A stretch of DNA of 64,000 nt from assembly GCA_046533095.1 (NCBI GenBank), contig JAJQRA010000030.1:62001-126000 (forward strand), given 5' to 3'. Source of the stretch: ZAX-1 sp046533095. Its GTDB lineage: Bacteria; Bacillota; Clostridia; Lachnospirales; Lachnospiraceae. Of this stretch, positions 35,833 to 45,200 are shown piece by piece (the stretch's first letter is position 1; the number at the start of each line of letters is the position of its first letter). The notes under the pieces were generated by a model that was not told the DNA's origin, ran no database searches, and saw only the letters and a list, made by a program, of their open reading frames with translations. Both the position numbers and the translations under genes were made by a program.

Positions 35833-36864
35833 ATGTCGAAGGAAAATATTGGAATCTTAGGGTACGGTCTGTATCTGCCGAAGGATTTCATGACAGCAAA
35901 AGAAATAGCAGAAGCGACAAAAGGTATTTGGACAGAGGAGAATGTTGTAGATAAGCTGGGTATAGCAAGGAAGCCAATACCGGGAAATGGGGATGGCACA
36001 CAGGAGATGGGTGCACGAGCAGCGCTTGATGCCATAAATCGTACTGGGATTGACCCAAAAGAAATCGATGTCATCCTATGTATGGGTGAAGAATGGAAGG
36101 AATATCCACTTACCACATCAGCATTATATATACAGGGCAGGATAGGGGCTGTGAATGCATGGGGTATTGATATTGCGAATCGCTGCTGCACTACATGCAC
36201 GGCAATAAAGATGGCAAAGGACCTATTAGCCGCCGATGACGAGATTCATACCCTGTTAATTGCAGGAGGATACAGAAATGGCGATTTGGTAGATTATACC
36301 GACAAGGATATGAGCATGATGTATAACCTAGGGGCAGGTGGCGGAGCCTTGATACTAAAAAAAGGCATGGATGAGAATTTGGTGCTGGGAAGCCATATCA
36401 TGGCTGACGGTTCCCTCGCTCGGGATGCCGGAGTAGAGATCGGTGGGATAGAAAAACCCTTTAATTCTGAAAATATAGAGGAAGGCTACCGCTCGCTGCG
36501 CCTGCTCGATCCGGGACACATGAAGGACAGACTGAATAAGGTCAGCCTTCCCAATTGGTATTTTTGCATTGACGAGAGTTTACGTAAGAGTGGAAATTTG
36601 ACACGAAAGGATATTGGCTATCTGGGGATCTTGCATTTTAAACGTAGCCAGCACGTGACAATGGTAAAAGAGCTTGGACTTTCTTTGGATCAGACGATCT
36701 ATCTTGAGGACTATGGACATATTGGGCAGATTGACCAGATACTTTCCTTGGCTCTTGGCCTTGAAGCAGGCAAGATAAAAGATGGGACATTGGTTACCAT
36801 GATCGCGGCCGGAATAGGATATGTGTGGGCATCTACCTGCGTACGTTGGGGGAAGGCGAAGTAG
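35833..36864 (+). CDS. KAS III / HMG-CoA synthase-like thiolase-fold enzyme
   Basis: A condensing-enzyme-fold protein of 343 residues. The expected nucleophile is C118 in DIANRCC, aligned with the Cys of KAS III (D-x4-C). A candidate active-site His is H268 (GILHFK) or H274 (RSQH). Where KAS III has Asn in a YGNTSA-type motif, this protein has YGHIGQ (H296), so the third catalytic residue appears changed. It is not the housekeeping FabH: there is no fab cluster, and its neighbours are a CoA-transferase, an alpha/beta hydrolase and a MaoC hydratase. I infer condensation or thiolytic cleavage of an acyl-CoA; the substrate is unknown. The ribosome binding site AAAGGAG precedes the ATG. Confidence 0.75.
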   Translation: MSKENIGILGYGLYLPKDFMTAKEIAEATKGIWTEENVVDKLGIARKPIPGNGDGTQEMGARAALDAINRTGIDPKEIDVILCMGEEWKEYPLTTSALYIQGRIGAVNAWGIDIANRCCTTCTAIKMAKDLLAADDEIHTLLIAGGYRNGDLVDYTDKDMSMMYNLGAGGGALILKKGMDENLVLGSHIMADGSLARDAGVEIGGIEKPFNSENIEEGYRSLRLLDPGHMKDRLNKVSLPNWYFCIDESLRKSGNLTRKDIGYLGILHFKRSQHVTMVKELGLSLDQTIYLEDYGHIGQIDQILSLALGLEAGKIKDGTLVTMIAAGIGYVWASTCVRWGKAK

Positions 36865-37100
36865 CGATTTTGATATTGCTATTTTATTGACATCTACCTG
36901 TGGTACGCTTTGGGGAAAGCGAAGTAGCTGTTGCGGTATTGCTGTTTTGGCATCTACCTGCGTACGCTTTGGGAAAAGCGAAGTAGCGATTGTGGCTTGC
37001 TATGTTGGCGTTTATCTGCGTACGCTTTGGGGAAAGCGAAGTAGCAGGATGTCGCATAGTGTAGCCAAGGTCATCTATTTGTATCGGTTGGGGAAATAGA
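36830..37100. repeat. Five-copy ~60-bp tandem repeat carrying the KAS III-like gene's 3' end
   Basis: Units begin at about 36830, 36891, 36951, 37010 and 37071. Each holds CATCTACCTG-like sequence, then GTACGCTTTGGGGAAAGCG and, except in the last, AAGTAG. The first unit encodes the real C-terminus and TAG stop; units 2-4 repeat a similar tail and stop in non-coding sequence. The last unit is the most diverged. Confidence 0.93.
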
Positions 37101-37155
37101 TCGGGAAAAAACGAAGTATTATAGAAAGAGTAAAACGGAAAGTGAGGGATGAAAA

Positions 37156-38484
37156 ATGTTTGATTACAGTAGTAAAAAAATTAGTGTGGAACAGGCATTG
37201 TCTTTCGTAAAGAGCGGTGACAATATCACAGTTGGGCTTGGCGCCGCAGAACCGGTAGAGTTTCTAATGAAGTTGCATACCATTTCAGAGGATGTGCGTG
37301 ATGTAACGATAACTAGTTGCCTGCCAACCGTACCGGGAGAGTACCTACAGCCACAGCACCTTGAAAAAGCATTTTTGCTGGACACGTGGTTCTATACGCC
37401 GCTGTTACGCAAGCTGCATGAGACGAAACGTGTTTCCTATGTGCCAAACAACCTACATTTTGCCGGGAGTAAGCGCAATTTTCACAAAAAGGCCAATATC
37501 TTTATCTGTTCGGCTTCCATGCCGGAAGAAGACGGGCGCATTCGGTTTAGCTGTTCGAATGTCTATGAAGATGAAATAGCGAAAAAGGCAGATATTGTAA
37601 TATTGGAAATTAGCCCCAATATTCCTCATGTCCAGGGTGAAAACTATCTGGAATGGGAAGAGATAGACTATGTAATAGAATGCAATTATACCCTGCCCAC
37701 CATGGCGGATGCACCTTCTAATGAAAAGGATCGTGAGATAGGTAGATTCATAGCAGACCTTATAAAGGATGGCGACTGCATACAAGTAGGCATTGGCGGA
37801 ATACCGAATGCTGTCTGTGATTTCCTTATTGACAAGAAAGACTTGGGAATTCATACTGAAATGATGACAACCGGTATTATGAGGCTGATGAAAGCCGGTG
37901 CGGTAAATGGAAGCAAGAAACAGGTGGACAAGGGCAAGATGGTATGCGGATTCGCCTTTGGCAGTGAAGAAATGTATGAGTATATGAACAATAATCCGGA
38001 TATCCTTATAAAACGCGGCGGGCAGGTAAACGATCCTTATGTCATTGCAAAAAATGACAATCAGGTTAGCATCAATACTTCGATAGAGGTGGATTTTACC
38101 GGTCAATGCTGCTCCGAAAGTATAGGGGCGAGGCAGATATCGGGCAGTGGTGGCCAGAGCGATACGGCAGTGGGGGCACAGAATTCTAAGAATGGACGTT
38201 CCATCATTGCGCTGTATAGCACGGCTATGGTGAAAAATCCAAAAACAGGGGAAAAAGAAGAAGTTTCAAAGATCGTTCCGACCTTAAAGAGAGGCGCGGC
38301 CGTGACCTTAAGCCGCAATGATGTAGATTGGGTCGTAACAGAATATGGGGCAGTCAGCCTACGTGGGACCAGTGTATGCGAACGTACGCAGCTTCTGATC
38401 TCGATTGCTCATCCTAAATTTAGAAAAGAGCTTACAGAAGAAGCCTATGAACTAGGCTACATTCGGGTTCGGAAAATGGCTTAA
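37156..38484 (+). CDS. Family I CoA-transferase / acyl-CoA hydrolase (4-hydroxybutyrate CoA-transferase-like)
   Basis: A 442-residue enzyme of the acetyl-CoA hydrolase/transferase family that would move CoA between an acyl-CoA and a carboxylate such as acetate. The likely catalytic Glu is E235 in GIHTEM, the position used by 4-hydroxybutyrate CoA-transferase. CoA-contacting loops appear as VGIGGIPNAV and SGSGGQSDTAVGA; family members usually have GGQ-x-DF where this has GGQSDT. It follows the KAS III-like gene and would activate a carboxylic substrate or release the product. The ribosome binding site is AGTGAGGG. Confidence 0.85.
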   Translation: MFDYSSKKISVEQALSFVKSGDNITVGLGAAEPVEFLMKLHTISEDVRDVTITSCLPTVPGEYLQPQHLEKAFLLDTWFYTPLLRKLHETKRVSYVPNNLHFAGSKRNFHKKANIFICSASMPEEDGRIRFSCSNVYEDEIAKKADIVILEISPNIPHVQGENYLEWEEIDYVIECNYTLPTMADAPSNEKDREIGRFIADLIKDGDCIQVGIGGIPNAVCDFLIDKKDLGIHTEMMTTGIMRLMKAGAVNGSKKQVDKGKMVCGFAFGSEEMYEYMNNNPDILIKRGGQVNDPYVIAKNDNQVSINTSIEVDFTGQCCSESIGARQISGSGGQSDTAVGAQNSKNGRSIIALYSTAMVKNPKTGEKEEVSKIVPTLKRGAAVTLSRNDVDWVVTEYGAVSLRGTSVCERTQLLISIAHPKFRKELTEEAYELGYIRVRKMA

Positions 38485-38624
38485 CGCTTGCGTACCCTTG
38501 CAATGCGAGGGATGCGACTGGCCTATTTTCCATTTCTGTATCATATGGATGCGTATCCTAACAATGCGAGGGGGTGCGAAGCAAAAGTCCGAGAATTGCC
38601 GGTAACGATAGGAGGAGTGATACA

Positions 38625-39443
38625 ATGGCAACATTTAAGTTTAATCAATATGAGGTATATTATGAGGATTGCGGGACAGGGGAACCGCTCCTTATCCTAA
38701 ATGGCATCTTTATGTCCTGTGCCTCATGGAAAGACTTTAAGCCTGCATTTAGCAGGAACAACCGTTTGCTACTTTTAGATTTGCTTGATCAAGGCAAGAG
38801 CGCCAAGTTAGATCAAGAATATACACAAGATGTCCAAGTGGAGCTTGTTATGGCATTTCTTGACATTTTAAAACTGGACAAAGTCAATATTTGTGGCATC
38901 AGCTATGGAGGGGAAGTGGCAATCAAAGTTGCGGCAAGGTATCCTTTACGGGTACAGCGGCTGGTTTTGTCCAATACAGCGGCTTATACTTCAAAATGGC
39001 TTCGGGATATTGGCCGTTCATGGGAATATTCATATAAAAGCTATGACGGGCATCAATTTTTTAAAACATGTATTCCGATTATATATTCTCCACAATTCTA
39101 CGAAGCGAACTATGCGTGGGCTTCGGAGAGGGAAGAACTCTTTGTCAAAGTATTTACACCAGAAGTATATGATGCATTTGGCCGTTTGACGAGGAGCTCA
39201 GAAACGCATGACGAACGTAAAGGGCTTGGTCGTATTTTGGCAAGGACGCTCGTCATATCCTCGCAGTACGATTTTGTAACACCGCTTTATCAGCAGGAGG
39301 AGCTGGCAAGTGCCATAAAGAATGCAGGCCATGCAATCATACAAAATGCGGGGCACGCAGCGATGTATGAAAAGCCGGCTGAATTTTCTGCATTGGTACT
39401 TGGCTTTATCAACAGTGATATTGACTGTATCACGATATCATAA
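38625..39443 (+). CDS. Alpha/beta-fold hydrolase
   Basis: A 272-residue alpha/beta hydrolase. The nucleophile elbow is GISYGG (Ser93) and the likely catalytic His is in NAGHAAMYEKP near the C-terminus; an acidic residue in SSQYDFVTP (Asp) completes a plausible triad. ATG 38625 has GGAGG 9 bp upstream; in-frame sequence continues upstream without a ribosome binding site. It sits third in the putative CoA pathway operon, convergent with the TetR gene, with stops only 2 bp apart. It could be a thioesterase, esterase or C-C hydrolase. Confidence 0.8.
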   Translation: MATFKFNQYEVYYEDCGTGEPLLILNGIFMSCASWKDFKPAFSRNNRLLLLDLLDQGKSAKLDQEYTQDVQVELVMAFLDILKLDKVNICGISYGGEVAIKVAARYPLRVQRLVLSNTAAYTSKWLRDIGRSWEYSYKSYDGHQFFKTCIPIIYSPQFYEANYAWASEREELFVKVFTPEVYDAFGRLTRSSETHDERKGLGRILARTLVISSQYDFVTPLYQQEELASAIKNAGHAIIQNAGHAAMYEKPAEFSALVLGFINSDIDCITIS

Positions 39444-39445
39444 AG

Positions 39446-40060
39446 CTAGTGCGGGGCAATGCCATTTTGAATAATATACAGCGTTTCATGGCAATGACGA
39501 TGGATATTGCTCATGGATAGCTGGCTGCTAACGCTTTGAAAGATAAAGATATCAGTGACGAAATGTACGAACAGATCGGCTAAGACAGAGGAATCAATTT
39601 TTAAAGACATCAGTCCCCGCTCTTTATCATATTCAATCCCGATCAAAAAGAGCTCCTTGTATTGAGACTGTAGGTTTTGAATAAGGGAACGTGAAGTATC
39701 TGTCGAATAGGTATATAGATGTTTGCCAAGGGCGATATGTGACGGATGATTGTACAGATACTCACTATTGCGTAGATAAAATGTTTCAAAAAACTGGATA
39801 AATGGGGCATCTTTATAAAGTACATAGGACGGTTTGGTATATCTGGCCCGATCGGAACGAAGCGTTTCAAAGACATAGATATAAAGGTCATCCTTGTTAA
39901 GGAAATACTGGTACAGGCTACCCCGAGAGATGCCGGAGTCTTTGATGATATTGGAAAGGTTTGCTTCACGTACATTACGCTTTCCAAATTCCTCCGTAGC
40001 GGCAATAAGGATTCTTTGCTGTTTATCTTCAGGAAGATTGAAAAAAGTCTGGGTAGGCAT
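39446..40060 (-). CDS. TetR/AcrR-family transcriptional regulator
   Basis: A 204-residue one-component regulator. The N-terminal helix-turn-helix reads RILIAATEEFGKRNVREANLSNIIKDSGISRGSLYQYFLNKDDLYIYVF, a clear TetR DNA-binding domain. The C-terminal ligand domain is not assignable. Two adjacent ATG codons are possible; 40060 gives the better 6-bp spacing from AAAGGA. It lies inside the CoA gene set and is the natural candidate to bind the paired TGACA-N4-TGTCA sites 4 kb away. Its own upstream region lacks that palindrome. Confidence 0.88.
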   Translation of the reverse strand: MPTQTFFNLPEDKQQRILIAATEEFGKRNVREANLSNIIKDSGISRGSLYQYFLNKDDLYIYVFETLRSDRARYTKPSYVLYKDAPFIQFFETFYLRNSEYLYNHPSHIALGKHLYTYSTDTSRSLIQNLQSQYKELFLIGIEYDKERGLMSLKIDSSVLADLFVHFVTDIFIFQSVSSQLSMSNIHRHCHETLYIIQNGIAPH

Positions 40061-40169
40061 CATTCGTCCTTTCGTAAAAAACATTTTCAATATTTTTAAT
40101 ATCTTTTTATATTATAACGTAAGGGAAGAGAAAATACAATATAATTATTAAGTTTTAGAGCATGGAAGT

Positions 40170-40270
40170 TACAGTGTGGCTATGATTCACAGCTAGCTGT
40201 GAAAGTAACGTTTATGTACACAAGCTGCACAAAGAATGTGCGGTGAATCGTAACTACAGTGTGGTTATGA
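40170..40270. repeat. Interspersed palindromic repeat, copy B (with an outer duplication)
   Basis: TTCACAGCTAGCTGTGAA at 40186-40203 is a perfect 18-bp palindrome within GATTCACAGCTAGCTGTGAA and then AGTAAC. Around it, ACAGTGTGGCTATG near 40171 recurs as ACAGTGTGGTTATG near 40256. It lies between the divergent TetR and MaoC genes. A reverse-oriented relative lies at 30259-30293. Confidence 0.75.
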
Positions 40271-40333
40271 AATTAAGGTTCCTTAAGAAACATATCATTT
40301 AATCATATCATTTATAAATAGAGAGGAAAAATC

Positions 40334-40753
40334 ATGAGTGGAAAAAAAATAACAGAACTTGCAGTAGGAGACAGCGATTATGTGGAAAAGACAATATCGG
40401 AGAGTGACGTATACCTCTATGCAGGAGTCACAGGGGATGCGAATCCTGCACATACAAACGATGTGGAGGCAAAGAAGGGAATTTTCAAGGGGCGTGTCGC
40501 ACATGGAATGCTTTCCGCAGGACTTATTTCAGCGGCGCTTGGCATGAGGCTGCCGGGGCCGGGTGCAATCTACCTTGGGCAGGAACTTAGGTTTACGAAG
40601 CCTGTCAGGTTTGGCGATACGATACGAGCTACAGTAACGGTAACGGAAGTTAAGACCGAGAGAAACATGTGCAAGCTTTCTACTATCTGCACCAATCAAG
40701 ACGGTGAAACAGTCATAGAAGGCATAGCGACAATGATGCCTACAAAAATATAA
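40334..40753 (+). CDS. MaoC-like (R)-specific enoyl-CoA hydratase
   Basis: A 139-residue single hot-dog-fold hydratase. The hydratase-2 motif is YAGVTGDANPAH, with catalytic Asp35 and His40 as in PhaJ-type enzymes. It would hydrate a 2-enoyl-CoA or dehydrate a 3-hydroxyacyl-CoA. It is the last gene of the accessory block, divergent from the TetR gene, and followed by a strong terminator. This supports a CoA-thioester pathway for the whole set. Confidence 0.88.
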   Translation: MSGKKITELAVGDSDYVEKTISESDVYLYAGVTGDANPAHTNDVEAKKGIFKGRVAHGMLSAGLISAALGMRLPGPGAIYLGQELRFTKPVRFGDTIRATVTVTEVKTERNMCKLSTICTNQDGETVIEGIATMMPTKI

Positions 40754-40773
40754 AATTATAAATTATAAAATAG

Positions 40774-40823
40774 AAGACGATTCCCAAGCACGCCCAAATC
40801 GGTATGCTTGGGAATTGTCTTTT
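40774..40823 (+). terminator. Terminator after the MaoC gene
   Basis: A 17-bp arm, AAGACGATTCCCAAGCA, pairs with TGCTTGGGAATTGTCTT (one G-U pair) and is followed by a T-run. It closes the accessory block. Confidence 0.9.
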
Positions 40824-41120
40824 CAGAGGATACTTGAATTTTTTTCAAAATAGAAACACTGCTTTGTCGTTTGCAGATGCCCGAAAAATGTCAAGAAAAA
40901 TTGTTTGCGCTAAAATTTACTTGAAAGCTTATAAGGCATATGGTATCTTAAACATAGCGATTCAGGCATATTTCCTTTTTGCTGCAGGTGGTGTGAAATC
41001 GTTGCCTTACATAGAACTATCCGGAAGGCGCGACAGAATCGTCGCCTTAAATATAGAGTATAAAAGTAAAAAGAACAAATATTTGTATAAATAAGAGCTG
41101 TTTGCAGAAAAGTGGGGAAA
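40824..41120. other. Spacer before ispG
   Basis: No gene is supported. TTGAAA near 40921 with TATCTT 17 bp later may serve as a promoter for ispG, now separated from its usual upstream partner rseP. A short open frame on the plus strand (from about 40804) starts in the terminator and has no ribosome binding site. Confidence 0.4.
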
Positions 41121-42188
41121 ATGAAAAGAAAAAAGACAAAGGAAATCAAAATAAAAGATCGGGCGATTGGAAATGGGAATCCAATTCTAATACAGTCTAT
41201 GACCAATACAAAGACAGAGGATATACCCGCAACCATAGCCCAGATTCAAAAGTTGGCCGTAGCAGGCTGCGACATCATACGATGTGCAGTTCCAACGATG
41301 GAAGCGGCAGAAGCGATAGGGGAAATTAAGAAAAGCATTACGATACCACTTGTTGCAGATATACATTTTGACTATCGCCTTGCAATTGCCGCTATGAGGT
41401 ATGGGGCAGATAAGATACGTATCAATCCGGGAAACATAGGCGAATTTGCACGAATGAAAGCAGTTGTTGATGTTGCGAAGGAGCATGATATTCCGATACG
41501 GATAGGGGTCAACAGCGGTTCTTTGGAAAAAGAGCTTGTACAAAAATACAATGGTGTTACGGCAGAAGGCATGGTAGAAAGTGCGCTTCATAAGATTTGG
41601 ATGATGGAAGGTTTAAACTATGATAATTTGGTCATTAGTATAAAATCTTCTGATGTTTTAATGAGCGTACGCGCCCACGAACTGATTGCAGAGAAACAGC
41701 CTTATCCAATCCATGTTGGAATTACGGAATCGGGTACCTTGATAAGTGGGAATATTAAATCAAGTATCGGGCTTGCCCTGATTTTAAACCAAGGAATCGG
41801 GGATACGATTCGCGTATCCTTGACCGGGGATCCATTAGAAGAGATTAAATCAGCAAAAATAATCCTAAAGACGTTGGGAATGCGAACAGGTGGAATCGAA
41901 GTCGTATCCTGCCCTACTTGCGGGCGTACGCAGATTGATTTGATTAAACTTGCAAACCAAGTGGAAACATTGGTTGATAAGATTCCCTTAAATATAAAAG
42001 TAGCTGTCATGGGATGTGTCGTAAATGGACCAGGCGAAGCAAAAGAGGCAGATATCGGGATCGCCGGTGGGAATGGTGAGGGGCTGATTATAAAAAAAGG
42101 GGAAATATACAAAAAAGTAAAGGAAGAAGAGCTGCTTAACACCCTTCGGGAAGAACTGCTCCATTGGGAAGATGCGAGCGCAAATTAA
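41121..42188 (+). CDS. ispG: 4-hydroxy-3-methylbut-2-enyl diphosphate synthase
   Basis: The penultimate MEP pathway enzyme, a 4Fe-4S protein that reduces MEcPP to HMBPP. Cluster cysteines occur in VSCPTCGRTQID and GCVVNGPGEA. The N-terminal TIM-barrel part opens NGNPILIQSMTNTKTED. ATG 41121 is the likely start after a weak GTGGGG; an in-frame GTG at 41112 is possible. The product is 355 residues, typical of the compact Gram-positive form. polC follows 39 bp downstream, the standard clostridial order. Confidence 0.96.
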   Translation: MKRKKTKEIKIKDRAIGNGNPILIQSMTNTKTEDIPATIAQIQKLAVAGCDIIRCAVPTMEAAEAIGEIKKSITIPLVADIHFDYRLAIAAMRYGADKIRINPGNIGEFARMKAVVDVAKEHDIPIRIGVNSGSLEKELVQKYNGVTAEGMVESALHKIWMMEGLNYDNLVISIKSSDVLMSVRAHELIAEKQPYPIHVGITESGTLISGNIKSSIGLALILNQGIGDTIRVSLTGDPLEEIKSAKIILKTLGMRTGGIEVVSCPTCGRTQIDLIKLANQVETLVDKIPLNIKVAVMGCVVNGPGEAKEADIGIAGGNGEGLIIKKGEIYKKVKEEELLNTLREELLHWEDASAN

Positions 42189-42227
42189 GTATGCACAAAA
42201 GACTGTGCAGAAAAGAGGTGAATGTAG

Positions 42228-45200
42228 ATGAATAAGCTGTTTTTTGAAGTATTTCCTGATTTAAATACAAATTCGGAAATGAAAAGCCTGCTAAGTGAAG
42301 TGGAGGTTTTAAAAGTCGTTACGAACAGCCGAAAGGATCATTTGCGGATCTACCTGCATAGTACAAGGCTAATCCATAAAACCAATATCTTCAATTTGGA
42401 AAAGGGGATCAAAGACCAGCTCTTTAAAAGCCATAAATTGGAAATTAAAATCATCGAAAAATATCATTTGTCAGACCAGTATAATCCTCAAAAACTGATG
42501 GATATTTATAAAGAAAGCATTTTGGAAGAATTCCGGGAATACAGCCCGCTAGCGTACAATGTGCTGCGGTGTGCGAAAATGGAGTTCCCACAAGCCCATG
42601 TATTGCAATTGACGTTGGAGGATTCTGTGGTTGCAGCCCAAAAAGCAGAAGAAATCGTACGGATTTTAGAAAAAATAATATGTGAACGTTGTGGGCTGGA
42701 TTTTGTTGTCCATGTGGAATATGAAAAGAAAAAAACCAGTAAATTCAAGGAAAATAGCGATATACAAATAGCCAATGAAGTACATACGATTATTGCAAGA
42801 TCCTCGCTGGACAAGCAAGCGGAAGAAACTGCATATTTGCAGGATGCGGGGGAGTACAAAGAGGGGAATAAAGAAGAATCTAGGCAGGAAGATGCAGAAA
42901 ATTCGTTTGATAGAAGGGGAGGCTTAGATCCCATAGGAAAAACAGATGGGCAGGCAAAGAAGGTAGAAAAACAGCCTGCAAATGGAAATTCACATCAGGA
43001 TACTTTTGACAATCGTGCCGCCAATTATAATGGGAACGGACAAAATGGCCAAAGCCAGAAAAAAGAACCTTTAAAAAAAGACAGATTTACAAGGAGCGGA
43101 TTCTATAATCAAGGGGGGAATTTTAAAAAGTCAGACAACCCGGATGTCATCTTTGGGCGGGATTTTGAGGAAGTTTCGGTGCCCATAGAGCAGATTGCAG
43201 GAGAAATGGGGGAACTTGTAATCCGCGGCAAGGTTTTAAGCTTGGAGACAAGGGCAATCAGAGATGAAAAGACGATTATTATATTTTCCATTACAGATTT
43301 TACCGACACGATTATGATAAAAATATTTTCAAAAAATGAAATGGTTTCGGACATTACGGCCAAAGTGAAAAAAGGTGCATTCTTAAAAGTGAAAGGGGTC
43401 ACGACCATTGACCGCTTTGACGGGGAGTTGACGGTTGGATCTGTCACCGGAATTAAGAAAATTTCTGATTTTTCATCTTCAAGGTCAGATACCAGTCCCC
43501 AAAAGAGGGTAGAGCTTCACTGCCATACCAAAATGAGCGATATGGACGGTGTTTCTGATGTAAAAGATATCATAAAACGTGCGATGGACTGGGGACATAC
43601 CGCCCTTGCAATTACGGACCACGGTGTTGTACAAGCGTTTCCGGATGCCAACCATGCAGTACCAAAAGATGCGGATTTCAAAGTGATTTATGGTGTGGAA
43701 GCGTATTTGGTAGATGATTTAAAAGCGATTGTAGAAAATGTAAAGATGGTGCAAGGCACGAATTTGAATGAACAAGATACGACTACACATGTGCAAGGTA
43801 CGAATTTGAATGAACAAGATACGACTACACATGTGCAAGGCACGAATTTGAATGAACAAGATACGATTACACAGGTACAAGCTATGAATACAGATACGAA
43901 AAATAGGAATATACAGCTACAAACTGCACAGTTGCGCCCACAAACTTTAGATGATACATACGTAGTTTTTGATTTGGAAACAACAGGATTTAGTCCAAAC
44001 CATGACAAAATCATTGAAATTGGTGCAGTTAAGGTGTCGGAGGGGAAAATCACAGACCGATTTTCCAGTTTTGTCAATCCGGATATTCCAATCCCATTTC
44101 GCATAGAGGAGCTGACTGGCATCAATGATGGTATGGTGCTTAGTGCGCCGAAGATAGAAGATATACTGCCCCAATTCCTAGAATTTTGCAAGGATGCTAT
44201 TTTAGTTGCGCACAATGCATCGTTTGACATGAGCTTTATACAAAAAAACTGTGAAAGGCAGAACCTGCCTTGCGACTATACGTCACTTGATACGGTGGCT
44301 TTAGCGCGTGTACTTATGCCGGGGTTGGGCAGATTTAAATTGGATACGGTAGCGAAAGCGTTAAATGTATCCTTAAAGAGCCATCATCGTGCTGTAGATG
44401 ATGCTGATTGTACGGCAAAGATTTTTCTTAAATTCAGAGCGATGCTGTTCGAACGTGACGTACAGACCTTAGAGCAGATAAACCAAATAGGTTCATCCTC
44501 TAAGGAAAATAGGAAAAAACTACCTGCCCACCATGCGATTATATTGGCAAAAAATGATGTTGGGCGTGTGAACTTATATCGTTTGGTTTCCCTCTCGCAT
44601 TTAGAATATTTTTATCGTAAACCGCGTATACCAAAGAGCGAATATTTAAAATACAAAGAAGGTTTAATTATCGGCTCTGCCTGTGAAGCCGGAGAACTGT
44701 ATCAGGCAGTGTTAAAAGGGAGTTCTGACAAGGAAATTGCAAGGCTTGTTGATTTTTATGATTATTTGGAAATACAGCCGCTTGCCAATAATTTTTTCAT
44801 GCTCCGAGGGGAAAAAGCATTGCTTTCTTCGGAAGAGGAATTAAGGGAAATCAATCGAAAAATCGTAACCTTGGGCACCCAATTCAACAAACCGGTCGTT
44901 GCTGCCTGCGATGTACATTTTATTGACCCAGAAGATGAAATTTATAGACGGATTATCATGGCGGGGAAGAAGTTTAAAGAGACAGAGGAGCAGCCGCCCT
45001 TATTTTTGCGCACAACAGAAGAGATGCTTTTTGAATTTTCCTATCTAGGAAGTGAAAAGGCAGAGGAAGTCGTCATTACCAATACAATTAAAATTGCCGA
45101 AATGTGTGAAAAAATTTCGCCGGTAAGGTCGGATAAATGTCCGCCTGCCATAGAAAATTCAGAGCAGGAGCTGCGGGATATCTGCTACAAAAAAGCGTAT

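Noticed and set aside
40804..41094. 96-residue plus-strand open frame before ispG
   Set aside because: It begins inside the right arm of a strong terminator, has no ribosome binding site and no recognisable domain.
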